Source: Bacteroidota bacterium
GTDB taxonomy: Bacteria > Bacteroidota > Ignavibacteria > UBA10030 > BY39
NCBI GenBank assembly: GCA_030017895.1
Contig: JASEGV010000001.1
Location: 1 to 64,000 of the forward strand
Length of the DNA stretch: 64,000 nt
Reading direction: 5' to 3'
The stretch's first letter is position 1. Every line of letters begins with the position of its first letter. The notes under the pieces are model-generated. The model did no database searches and was not told the origin of the DNA. It saw only the letters and a program-made list of their open reading frames with translations. The translations under genes and the position numbers were made by a program. Below, in pieces: positions 47,642-56,637 of this stretch.

Positions 47642-47668
47642 AAGGCTGACTTAAAAAAAGTCAGCCTT
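47642..47668 (-). terminator. Terminator of the upstream (A) TonB/PorV cassette
   Basis: An 11-bp stem AAGGCTGACTT/AAGTCAGCCTT with loop AAAAA; on the minus strand it is followed by T-rich sequence. It lies 27 bp after the PorV-family stop. Confidence 0.85.
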
Positions 47669-47694
47669 TTAAACGTGTTACATTTGGGAATTAA

Positions 47695-48741
47695 TTAAAA
47701 ACCAAGTTTAATGGATAATACATTATTCCCGTCAAAGAAATCGGTTTGTCTGTATGCGTAATCGACAATAATATCAACACCGGGTGCAGAATAAGCAATA
47801 CCAGCGCCGAATGTACCGCCGAAAATGTTTGCATCTTTTTCAGCTTGTGGAACCATACCCATACCGGCTCTTCCGAACAATTTAAGACCACTTAGATAAT
47901 AACCAATTTCACCTCCAAGTTTATATTCGTCCAAGTATAAATTGTTATTTATGAAAGTACTGTTCAAGCTAAAATGTACATTTTCTTGAAATGTGCTAAC
48001 ATAAGCAAGTCCAATCTCAATTGAGGATGGGAGTTCAAAGCTTGCTGCTTGAGTTTTGTATCTTTGTTCAGGTCTGTAGCCCTCGCTTGAAGTTGCACTG
48101 CGGTACAATCCTGTTCCATCAAATGCCATTTGCGAACCGATGTTTTTAACCGTAACACCCATATTCAAACCGGAAATATGAGCCAAGTTGCGATACATTA
48201 CACCAAAATCAAAAGCGACACCGCTTGCTGAAACACGGTCGATTCGCTCAGAGATCATTTTAGCTGTAATACCCGCCGCAACAGCATCGGTCAGTGATTT
48301 CGAGTAAGTGAGACCTAAAGTAAAATAGGTTGGTGAATATACTCTTCCTAAAAGTCCTTCAGGGTCTTCGTTTGTTGTGAGTGGAATATCGCCGAAAGAA
48401 AGCGATTTTATAGTTAACCCAACAACACCGAAATCACCAAACGAAACACCCACGCCGCCGTAGCTAACACCGATATCTCCCAAATAACTCATGGAAGAGA
48501 ACATCCCTTCAGCCCCATACTTTATCAAGCTGAGACCGGCAGGATTCCAGTGTATTGCTTCGACTCCTGAAGTGTTTGAGATGGTGGCACCACCCATTGC
48601 AAAATCGCGAGCACCCACGGGAATTAGTAATTCATTGGCTGCCGCAGTGCCTATCCTTTTATTTTGAGCCTCAGTAAAATTAAAAACAACTAAAATTACA
48701 AGGCATATTAAAAAGGCGGTATATAAATATTTATTTTTCAT
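47695..48741 (-). CDS. PorV/PorQ-family outer-membrane protein (cassette A)
   Basis: A 348-residue protein: signal peptide (YTAFLICLVILVVFNFTEA), RIGTAAANELLIPVGARDFAMGGATISNTSGVEAIHWNPAGLS, beta-barrel, and the terminal IIVDYAYRQTDFFDGNNVLSIKLGF. It is the paralogue of 37203, with the same signature and the same position as the third gene of its cassette. Terminator follows. Confidence 0.83.
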   Translation of the reverse strand: MKNKYLYTAFLICLVILVVFNFTEAQNKRIGTAAANELLIPVGARDFAMGGATISNTSGVEAIHWNPAGLSLIKYGAEGMFSSMSYLGDIGVSYGGVGVSFGDFGVVGLTIKSLSFGDIPLTTNEDPEGLLGRVYSPTYFTLGLTYSKSLTDAVAAGITAKMISERIDRVSASGVAFDFGVMYRNLAHISGLNMGVTVKNIGSQMAFDGTGLYRSATSSEGYRPEQRYKTQAASFELPSSIEIGLAYVSTFQENVHFSLNSTFINNNLYLDEYKLGGEIGYYLSGLKLFGRAGMGMVPQAEKDANIFGGTFGAGIAYSAPGVDIIVDYAYRQTDFFDGNNVLSIKLGF

Positions 48742-48772
48742 ATTTCATTCTCCTTTTAATATTATTTTAGCC

Positions 48773-51700
48773 TTAGAATACATCTGGAACTTCTTGTTCT
48801 TGAATTATAGCTACCTTTACAATCTTGGTAACCCCTACGTCAGGCATATCGACGTGAGCTATGTAAATACCGCTTGCCACTGGAAAATTATGCTCATTAT
48901 TAAGATCCCATTTAAAGAACTGTGAAGGGTCCTCTTTTGTGAGAGTTCGCACTAATTGACCAGCCAAGTTGAATATTCTTATTGTTGCTTTCGCAGGTAA
49001 TTTGTTGAATGTTACAAACCTAACAAACCGGTTTGTTTCGGCAGGATTGAAAGCATAATAAGGATTTGGATACACGCCAACTTTTTGTGCATCGATTTTA
49101 GCAAGTGCATCCGAAAATGTCGGTGCGGTAGTCGTGAACTGATACATGTCTGTACCGGCAACGATCGGGTTGGCAAACTTCACCTTATACACATCGCCAT
49201 TCTTCCACTTCGATGTGCCACCCTGTTCGAAAAAGAGCAGCCAGCCGATTTTCTGATCGTTCGGGAACATTCTTGTGGTCTGTGCCGTGGCTGCATCGTA
49301 TGGGGTGTAAATTACCACGATGTAATCGCGACCTGTCATGCGGTAACGCGGTTCCTGACCAGCCGTGTTTGGATCACCAACGAAGTTGGTATAGGGCGCA
49401 CGACCATCGGCATTACGATTAATCAGAGCATAGTTGAGCTGACGGTTGTTTTCAATATCCCAAAGTTCAAAAGATGAACGCATCTGCACATTCAAGTGGC
49501 TTGTTTCAGTGACTGTTTGTAAACCGAATGAGGTGCGCTGCCACTGCGTTGTCCATTGACCACCCGTAGTGATAGGTGCATCGTTGTTACTCAGACCACT
49601 CGCATCGTTTCCTGTGAAGCGAATTTCAAGGTCGGCTTGCATGTCTGTCAATACTGGATCCGGGGGAATGTCTGCGCCTACCATCGATGACTTGTAAAGT
49701 CCTGTCACACCACCGAAGACTGTATAATCACCCCACAGGGATAATAAACCGCCCGTTGGGGGCACGGTCTGTGCATGCGAAAGGATGGTTATAGGCGGAC
49801 TGTATGTGAGTTTGGACACGTTCACCTGCATACCATCAAAGATAATATAGTTTTCATCACCGGAAATGTTCGTCTGCTTTGCCCGTTGCGTCGTTCCCTC
49901 GTGAACGGTCCATGATCGGACCGGTGAACCCGCAACCGTGTCAATGACCCATCCGATGTCGTATGTTGCAGTTTTCAGTGCCGTCGGGTCGATCACCTTT
50001 GCAACAACAGTCGCATCACCCGAGCCGCCAGTCTTTGTAACAGTTACCAAGTCACCGTACGCTGAGGGGAATCGGGTTCCGGGATTTGTGGAGTGCGGAC
50101 GGACAGTATATATTATTGGACTTGATTCAAGTGCAGTTGGTAAAAAGTCGGTAACTGTTGACCGGCTATAAGCAGTTACTGCTAAATAATATTCCTGACC
50201 ATTATTTAATTTATCGATATCTAATATGTGATCTCGATTAAATCGAAAATAACGAGTTATTCCGCTATTAGAACCAAATTGAACTGGCAACAATAATATT
50301 TCACCCGAACTAACATCGAATTTTCGGTCGAGAATTACTGTCGGCTCTGTTTCTAAATCGAAAGTGGTAAGCCGTTTTGCTTCGGCTAAACTTGCTGATC
50401 GCCTTGGTAATTGATAAACGTTATAACCTTCGAATACAAACTCACCTGGTTGGCTAATTGTATTTTCGGTCTTATCGACTGCTGAAAGATTACTACCCCA
50501 TTCCAGAACAATTTCGCCATCGAGTTCTGCGATTTTGACAGCGGGTGGTGGCGGTGAAGGTGTTACCTGGAAGAGAGCATCGTATGTTGTTTGGACAAAT
50601 TGATCATAAAATTTCATCACATTTATGCTTGATAACCTATCGGCACCTAAACCAGCTACTGTCCCAACAACAACTTCTTGAGTATCTCCGGGTGCAAGTG
50701 TAAATGGACCGGTATTTAAAACAATTCGGCGATCACCAGGTATCAACGACCATTCTGTACCTAAACCGTCAATAAAACCTGTTTTCCGCACAGGATCCCC
50801 ATTGAGGGGGAATTTAGTTTCAGGAACTCCTGTTGGATGAGGATATAACCTCCAACGTGCTGTGGAAGCATCAGGCACATAACCTTGCAACATTCTCCAC
50901 CATCTTAAACCACCTTCATAATTAAACGGTGGATCGCTAATACCACTACCTGCAGAGAAATATGCAAAAGAAGTCATCGGCATATTTTTCTTCCCATATA
51001 CCCTCTTGAGGTTGAAAACACCAGAATCTGTTGGGAGACCGGAGACTAATGGACCTTGTAAAAAATCGTATCCAACGGCGGGTGGTTGGAGACCGAATTT
51101 TTTAAATTCTGCATCAATCGCATTACCATTATAAACGTAACCTAAACTAAGTGGTTTACCGGTAACAGGTGGGAAGAGATTCATATCTACTCCGCATAAA
51201 TCGTCACCATACGACCCTAAATCAGGGTCAGACCATTGGGCGAAGAACATACTATCGATATAAAACGATCCTTTCACTCCTCCACCGATATCAACACCAC
51301 CTTTGTTTATGAACTTAATTTTCTTGAAGTATAAATTACCCATAGCATCGGTACGTTTATAACCCCACAACGTAATTTGTGCCTCAAGCCCTAATGGCTC
51401 TGAACCAAATAAACCTGTAGATGCGCTTCGATCGAGGTCGTTGATTACTGTCCAAATAACCTGATCTGCCGGTGAATTTGGATCAGCTCCAGCAAGTCCC
51501 GGCTCATCATAATTGTGTGCTATAAGAGAATCAGTATTAAAGATTGCACCTTTTGTAACATCATAATTAAACGGTTTGGGCTTTTGGTAACCCGCTGTGC
51601 CGTTTCTTTCGATGTACGGGGCTCCATAAGCTACGGGCCACTCATCCCAATCTTTCGCGTATTGATTCGTAATTTGATCGGTTTGTGATTTTGTTACACT

Positions 51701-52228
51701 GGATACCGGAATTTCAAAAGATTCGGAGGCATCTCGTATCAGTTCTTGCATATCCATCTGGGCGTAATCCCTCCGGACTCTATAAATACGAACATCAGGA
51801 TCAGCAGGAGATTGAGCTACAGCCGATGCACCTGTACCAATGATACGACCAGCACGCGTACCAATGTTATAAGTTTGACCGCCAACACGGATAAGTTGTG
51901 TTGGTGCAGGTGTAGTTAAGCCAGAATCTGTATAAGCTTTTCCACCCCATACAAAACCGTCCTGATAAATTACCCATTTTGTTCCACGTGGAAAATATGA
52001 ACCGTCATCACCCGTGGGTGAATGGTTTTGTTGTCCGTCTGCCCGCATCCAAGTTGTGATATTATTAATATTCAGAATTTGGTAAAGGGGCGTACCTGTT
52101 GGTTTCATCAACGACATATCTTTTTGGCGATTATTTTTATCTGGAATACCAGCGCCAAAAACAGTAGAGCATAAAAAGCCGAAGACCACAACAAGTATTG
52201 ATAGTAATTTTAATTTTTTTATGTTCAT
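48773..52228 (-). CDS. Large secreted protein with T9SS/FlgD-like C-terminal domain (cassette A)
   Basis: A 1151-residue protein. The ATG at 52228 is set by AGGAG 8 bp upstream; a TTG at 52237 is too close to it. Signal peptide KLKLLSILVVVFGFLCSTVFG. Shared blocks with the cassette B protein: INNITTWMRADG, FVWGGKAY, EWPVAYGAPY, WSDPDLGSYGDDLCGVD, LGYVYNG, PPAVGYDFLQGP. The C-terminus VYPNPYYAFN...ATIRIFNLAGQLVRTL...WDLNNEHNFPVASGIYIAHVD is T9SS/FlgD-like. The section encoded by roughly 49100-50100 (residues about 709-1043) has much higher GC than the rest and no clear counterpart in the paralogue. Confidence 0.72.
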   Translation of the reverse strand: MNIKKLKLLSILVVVFGFLCSTVFGAGIPDKNNRQKDMSLMKPTGTPLYQILNINNITTWMRADGQQNHSPTGDDGSYFPRGTKWVIYQDGFVWGGKAYTDSGLTTPAPTQLIRVGGQTYNIGTRAGRIIGTGASAVAQSPADPDVRIYRVRRDYAQMDMQELIRDASESFEIPVSSVTKSQTDQITNQYAKDWDEWPVAYGAPYIERNGTAGYQKPKPFNYDVTKGAIFNTDSLIAHNYDEPGLAGADPNSPADQVIWTVINDLDRSASTGLFGSEPLGLEAQITLWGYKRTDAMGNLYFKKIKFINKGGVDIGGGVKGSFYIDSMFFAQWSDPDLGSYGDDLCGVDMNLFPPVTGKPLSLGYVYNGNAIDAEFKKFGLQPPAVGYDFLQGPLVSGLPTDSGVFNLKRVYGKKNMPMTSFAYFSAGSGISDPPFNYEGGLRWWRMLQGYVPDASTARWRLYPHPTGVPETKFPLNGDPVRKTGFIDGLGTEWSLIPGDRRIVLNTGPFTLAPGDTQEVVVGTVAGLGADRLSSINVMKFYDQFVQTTYDALFQVTPSPPPPAVKIAELDGEIVLEWGSNLSAVDKTENTISQPGEFVFEGYNVYQLPRRSASLAEAKRLTTFDLETEPTVILDRKFDVSSGEILLLPVQFGSNSGITRYFRFNRDHILDIDKLNNGQEYYLAVTAYSRSTVTDFLPTALESSPIIYTVRPHSTNPGTRFPSAYGDLVTVTKTGGSGDATVVAKVIDPTALKTATYDIGWVIDTVAGSPVRSWTVHEGTTQRAKQTNISGDENYIIFDGMQVNVSKLTYSPPITILSHAQTVPPTGGLLSLWGDYTVFGGVTGLYKSSMVGADIPPDPVLTDMQADLEIRFTGNDASGLSNNDAPITTGGQWTTQWQRTSFGLQTVTETSHLNVQMRSSFELWDIENNRQLNYALINRNADGRAPYTNFVGDPNTAGQEPRYRMTGRDYIVVIYTPYDAATAQTTRMFPNDQKIGWLLFFEQGGTSKWKNGDVYKVKFANPIVAGTDMYQFTTTAPTFSDALAKIDAQKVGVYPNPYYAFNPAETNRFVRFVTFNKLPAKATIRIFNLAGQLVRTLTKEDPSQFFKWDLNNEHNFPVASGIYIAHVDMPDVGVTKIVKVAIIQEQEVPDVF

Positions 52229-52266
52229 TTTTAGCAACTCCTTTTTAATTTTGAGTTATGTTTATA

Positions 52267-55230
52267 TTATATTTCAAGTCGTAAACCAAAACGAACCTGA
52301 CGCGGCGTACCGAACAAATCGTTTCCGGTAGCCACCATATAAGCCCAACGGTTCTGTGAATTAATGGCTTTATAGAAATCGGTGTAGTTAGGAATTTGGT
52401 GGAATGGTGTTGCCGATGGATTACCTAACCAGCCATCGTCCTGGGCAGTTCCGGTTGTTGGATATACGTTCAATATGTCCTTTGTGTTGAGTAAATTAAT
52501 AATATTTACATATAATTCAGCATCGATTACACCAAGGTTGAATTTTTTACTAAAGTTGAGGTCGATATTATATACCCAAGGAGTGGTCGAACTGTTGAGT
52601 GGTTCGGTCGGGAAGCTTGCACGAGCATCGTTCAGAGGTTCAACACCGACGTTCCAAACGTCTGCTTGTCCGATTTCTTTCAACTCTTTTATTTTAGTAT
52701 ATGCATGTCCGCTATTGAACGAGAGTATCATATTGACACCCATTTGTTCTAATATTGGACCACCATCGCCTTTAGCAAATCTGTAATCGAGCAACAATGT
52801 GCCTGAATGAGTTTGGTTAAAATCGAGCGGGTTTATGAAGCTTGTCGGACGTCCAATGTTTTGTTCAACAGCTCCGAATGAAGAGCGTGAATTCGAACCT
52901 GTTCCGCGGGCATCGGATAATGTGTAATTAAACTTTGAAGCTAATCGGTTAGTACGACGTAGCTCAAGCGTTAATTCCAACCCCTTTATTGTTCCAAAAT
53001 CATCGTTCAAGTATGCAGTGAACAATTTACTACCAGCTTCATTAACGTACGAACGAACCTGTAATTGGTCTTTTATGTCTTTGTAAAATCCGCTAACTGT
53101 AAATGCAAAATTATCAGATAACGTTTGACGAATACCCATCTCGTATTGAGTTGTTCTTTCGGGTATCATCAGGTATCCAACTGGAGTTAAGAATGCATTT
53201 CCACGAGTTATCGGACTGACTGTACGGCTGAGAGTTGTGTTTCCAATGTACAGTTGATTCAAAGATGGCATCTGTGCGTATTTTCCGTACATCGCATAGA
53301 ATACTGTTACATCGGTAACAGGAAATGAAAAACTAACACGAGGTAACACCAGATTAAACGGTTTCGCCTCCTCTAATTTTTCTTCATCTATTACATCTAA
53401 ATCAGTATTGAAATCGGGTTGTAGAGGATCTTTGAACGTTTTATTCTTCGTATCGAAGTATTCGTAACGGAGACCCAAATTAAGAATAATGTCCTGATAT
53501 TCTAATTTATTTTGTAAATAAGCTGATGCAAAAAGTGGCTTTCGTGGTGCATCGAATCCCGAACTTGCCTCATTACCATCAACATCGTAGCCATAATGAT
53601 TGATAGTTCCTGCTTTAGATAATCGGACGCGTCTTTCATAATCATCAGCGAAGGTTCGGGGTGTTCTTCCGTCCGTACCGTAGAGATACTCCATAGCATT
53701 CTGAATATTACCTACTGCATAATTGCGGGCGATCCATGAATCTAATCTGGTACCGAATTTTATTTCCCAATTAGATGTAAGTTGAGAAGTTAGGTCGCCT
53801 GCAAAACCGTAAGATGTTTGTTGGTTTTTAAAGTAAGAATTATTGGGTGCATTTTCGTGTGTCATCAAAAATGCATTAATTATGTTATAAGGTAGTGGAC
53901 CTGCGTAAGGGCGTCGGAATCCAGTGTAACCTAATTCAGCATTTTTAGTACTATCGGTATATGATTTCCAGTCGTCACCAAAATCAGGATCAACACGCCT
54001 GAAGTATCGATTCTGGTAAGAGAGTGCTACTTCGTAGTAAGTTTTTGGATTAACAACATGAGTAAATCTGAAATTTGCAAATCCGGTTGTGTTGTGATCG
54101 ATACGCGACCGCTTGTTGAAATACCGGGTTAAAGCGACGGGCCATCTGTTATCGAATGGCGATTTATCGTATGTGTAACTTCCGGATAGTTTGAACTTCA
54201 TTGATTGTAACTCATAATTCAGGTTACCCTGCCCTGAGTAATTTTGCAACCAATTGCCCGGGACATAATTCTTCTTGAATTCGATCGGACCAGGGAGCGA
54301 TCTACCGGGCGCTTCATCGTTAATATCCGTAACAATATTTTTGAAACTGAAAGGTTCGATGAACCTTAGGCTGCGATTTCTAATAAATTGATGTTGACCA
54401 GCTACGAAAAATTTTAAATTTTTCACCGCAGGACCGCTAATCGTAGCCACCATATTTGTGTAACCAAACGATGATGAACCAAGATAGTCGGCACCGGGTT
54501 TAGCAAGGTTATCGGTTAGGAAATCGACCGAGCCTTTGTAGCTGCTTTGTCCTGTTCGTAGAGTAGTTCGTGCGATACCAGAGTTTGCACCGCCAAATTC
54601 TGCAGTATAACCACCGGCTTGCAACTGAAGTTCTTCAATAGCTTCCTGAATTACCGAAAAAGTTTGTGCATTGGTAATAGGATTTGTTGTAGAAGCGCCA
54701 TCAACAAAATATGCAATTTCGCCTGAACGTCCACCGCGCACATAAAGTAGATTATCTTGATCTACTACTCCAGCTTGCAGACTCAAAATATTTTCAAGTC
54801 CACGGATAGGAAGATTTCTGATATCTTCCTGTGTTGTAACTCGGACTGTGTTGGTTGTGTTTCGTTGAATAAGCGGACGTTCGGCAAAAATATCTACTGC
54901 ATCAACTTGAACAGCTTCGCTTAGAAGTTGAAAATTTTGAGTAGTAGTAAAATTCGAGAGGACACGAACGTTTGAGATTGTAACTGTAGCATAACCGACA
55001 TAGGATGCCTTTATGCTATATGTTCCGGGTGGAACACTTAAAATAAAAAACTCACCATTGATATCGCTTGCTGCACCCATCATAGTGCCTTCGAGAGACA
55101 CTGTTGCACCAATCAGGGGCTCACCGTTAGTTTTATCGGTGATGATACCACGTAACTTACCATCTTGTGCAGATGTAACAACTGTTACTAATAGAATAGT
55201 GAGAAATAAAGCTAGTAATTTTTTAATCAT
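52267..55230 (-). CDS. TonB-dependent receptor (cassette A)
   Basis: A 987-residue outer-membrane receptor with the same order as its paralogue: signal peptide, carboxypeptidase-regulatory-like domain (GKLRGIITDKTNGEPLIGATVSLEG), plug (VTTQEDIRNLPIRGLENI, LYVRGGRSGEIAYFVDGAS), barrel, and C-terminus RQVRFGLRLEI. No SusD homologue follows. AAGGAGG precedes the ATG at good spacing. A compact operon with the two genes below. Confidence 0.88.
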   Translation of the reverse strand: MIKKLLALFLTILLVTVVTSAQDGKLRGIITDKTNGEPLIGATVSLEGTMMGAASDINGEFFILSVPPGTYSIKASYVGYATVTISNVRVLSNFTTTQNFQLLSEAVQVDAVDIFAERPLIQRNTTNTVRVTTQEDIRNLPIRGLENILSLQAGVVDQDNLLYVRGGRSGEIAYFVDGASTTNPITNAQTFSVIQEAIEELQLQAGGYTAEFGGANSGIARTTLRTGQSSYKGSVDFLTDNLAKPGADYLGSSSFGYTNMVATISGPAVKNLKFFVAGQHQFIRNRSLRFIEPFSFKNIVTDINDEAPGRSLPGPIEFKKNYVPGNWLQNYSGQGNLNYELQSMKFKLSGSYTYDKSPFDNRWPVALTRYFNKRSRIDHNTTGFANFRFTHVVNPKTYYEVALSYQNRYFRRVDPDFGDDWKSYTDSTKNAELGYTGFRRPYAGPLPYNIINAFLMTHENAPNNSYFKNQQTSYGFAGDLTSQLTSNWEIKFGTRLDSWIARNYAVGNIQNAMEYLYGTDGRTPRTFADDYERRVRLSKAGTINHYGYDVDGNEASSGFDAPRKPLFASAYLQNKLEYQDIILNLGLRYEYFDTKNKTFKDPLQPDFNTDLDVIDEEKLEEAKPFNLVLPRVSFSFPVTDVTVFYAMYGKYAQMPSLNQLYIGNTTLSRTVSPITRGNAFLTPVGYLMIPERTTQYEMGIRQTLSDNFAFTVSGFYKDIKDQLQVRSYVNEAGSKLFTAYLNDDFGTIKGLELTLELRRTNRLASKFNYTLSDARGTGSNSRSSFGAVEQNIGRPTSFINPLDFNQTHSGTLLLDYRFAKGDGGPILEQMGVNMILSFNSGHAYTKIKELKEIGQADVWNVGVEPLNDARASFPTEPLNSSTTPWVYNIDLNFSKKFNLGVIDAELYVNIINLLNTKDILNVYPTTGTAQDDGWLGNPSATPFHQIPNYTDFYKAINSQNRWAYMVATGNDLFGTPRQVRFGLRLEI

Positions 55231-55368
55231 GATTTTAACCTCCTTATGTTATAAGTTGATTGTTGAGTTAAAAACATAGTAACATGTAATGTGAATTATT
55301 TGAACTAAATGTATTACAAAAAACAACTTGAATATTGATAAAACCTGTTATCAACAAACTTCACGGAA

Positions 55369-55397
55369 AATATAATGAATTAAAATGTATATGTCAA
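55369..55397 (-). promoter_or_regulatory. Promoter of cassette A (TTGACA-17-TATATT)
   Basis: On the minus strand TTGACA (55397-55392) and TATATT (55374-55369) with a 17-bp spacer. The start would be near 55362, leaving a leader of about 132 bases. Same hexamers, same spacing and similar leader length as the cassette B promoter. Confidence 0.72.
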
Positions 55398-55501
55398 GTG
55401 TTTTATTAAACAAAAGCTTTTTTTTATATATAAATCAGGTGCCCATTGGATATTCCATACATTCGACTGACGAAAAATGTTCCAGAGACCACTCAAAATG
55501 A

Positions 55502-56128
55502 CTAAATAAAGCTGTTTTTGAGTTGATTTTGAACTTTACCCAATAATTCGCTGCTTCCCTTCCCTATTAATGCTGAATATGGTAGGAGCTCCTGACAAAA
55601 TTTGCCCATCAGCATTTGATAAGTTTTCATCTGTTTAGCCCGCTCGTTTTGTGTTAATTTATCAATTTTGTTTAAAATTAAAAAATATGGAATATTTAAA
55701 GAGTTTAAATATTCATTCATGGTTTTATCGGAATCAAGTGGTTCACGCCTCGCATCTATTATTAGTATCCCTAATTTTATGTTCAAATCAGAACTAAAAA
55801 AACTATCCATCATGCTTTTCCATTCTGCAGACTCTTTGCCCGATACTTTTGCATAACCGTAACCGGGTAAATCAACAAAATAAAATTCGTTGTTGATTAA
55901 ATAATAATTTATTTGCCGTGTCTTACCTGGTTCGTTGCTAGTGCGGGCAATTTTTAGTTTAAGTAGTGAATTTATAAGAGATGATTTCCCAACGTTTGAT
56001 CTACCGATAAAAACAACAAGTGGTTCTTCGATTTTTGGGAATGAATATTTTTTGTTACCCTCGACAGCGGCTACAACATATTTTAATTCTGCTTGATTAA
56101 CTTTGTGCTCTTTGAAATCTATCTGAAT
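55502..56128 (-). CDS. engB: Ribosome-assembly GTPase EngB (YihA) with a non-canonical start
   Basis: A 208-residue small GTPase for large-subunit assembly. G1 is GRSNVGKSS (about 42-50), G3 DLPGYGYAKV, G4 LILNKIDKLT, and NEPGKTRQINYY is the switch region. The frame is open from 56158 to the TAG at 55502 without any ATG, GTG or TTG before the G1 motif; the only internal ATG (55813) would delete the G1 and G3 motifs. The best start is ATT 56128 (or ATA 56131), 4 to 7 bases from the rplQ stop. The downstream end matches the normal family length. The gene is the last of the ribosomal cluster. Confidence 0.85.
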   Translation of the reverse strand: MQIDFKEHKVNQAELKYVVAAVEGNKKYSFPKIEEPLVVFIGRSNVGKSSLINSLLKLKIARTSNEPGKTRQINYYLINNEFYFVDLPGYGYAKVSGKESAEWKSMMDSFFSSDLNIKLGILIIDARREPLDSDKTMNEYLNSLNIPYFLILNKIDKLTQNERAKQMKTYQMLMGKFCQELLPYSALIGKGSSELLGKVQNQLKNSFI

Positions 56129-56132
56129 TATT

Positions 56133-56624
56133 TTATTCCGATTTTGTTTGTGTAGTTGCTACCTTCTTTTCCGATTTTTTCCAACCTCGCTTAACTGATT
56201 TTGTTTTTTCGGTTGGTTTCGTTGTTTCTTTACCTAATCCATAATCAACGAGTTCAAGTAAGCCCATTTGTGCGGCATCGCCTAAACGGTGTCCGAGTTT
56301 AATAATTCGTGTATATCCACCAGGACGTGTAGCAACTTTCGGTGCAATTTCTCCGAAGAGTTCAGTAACAACTTCTCTATCTTTAATGAAGCGTGCAATT
56401 TCTCTTCTTGCGTGCACATTTTTCGGTGTGCCTGTTTCTTCAGTAGCAATTGCATTTTTTGCGCGAGTTATTAATTTCTCTACGTAAGGGCGAGCTTCTT
56501 TAGCCTTTGTCAATGTTGTTGTAATTCTCTTATTTTTTAATAAAGCTGTAGATAAAGAGATGAGCAAAGCTTTTCTATGGCTTGCTGTTCGTTTTAATTT
56601 TCTACCAGATTTTCTATGTCGCAT
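56133..56624 (-). CDS. rplQ: Ribosomal protein bL17
   Basis: A 163-residue protein. The bL17 core ([24 protein letters not shown], then [16 protein letters not shown] and [25 protein letters not shown]) occupies about residues 1-127. A basic Lys/Thr-rich tail of about 35 residues extends the C-terminus, as in many FCB bacteria. Standard position after rpoA. Confidence 0.96.
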   Translation of the reverse strand: MRHRKSGRKLKRTASHRKALLISLSTALLKNKRITTTLTKAKEARPYVEKLITRAKNAIATEETGTPKNVHARREIARFIKDREVVTELFGEIAPKVATRPGGYTRIIKLGHRLGDAAQMGLLELVDYGLGKETTKPTEKTKSVKRGWKKSEKKVATTQTKSE

Positions 56625-56637
56625 AAATTCTTCCTGT

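Noticed and set aside
49085-50171. Several + strand frames opposite the large secreted protein
   Set aside because: They arise from the higher GC of this stretch; the minus-strand frame is continuous and shares blocks with its paralogue.
41783-55230. SusC/SusD polysaccharide utilisation loci
   Set aside because: No SusD-like lipoprotein and no glycoside hydrolase gene follow either receptor.
55502-55813. 103-residue GTPase fragment as a truncated or frameshifted engB
   Set aside because: The frame is open upstream to 56158 with intact G1 and G3 motifs; only the usual start codon is missing, so the gene is whole.
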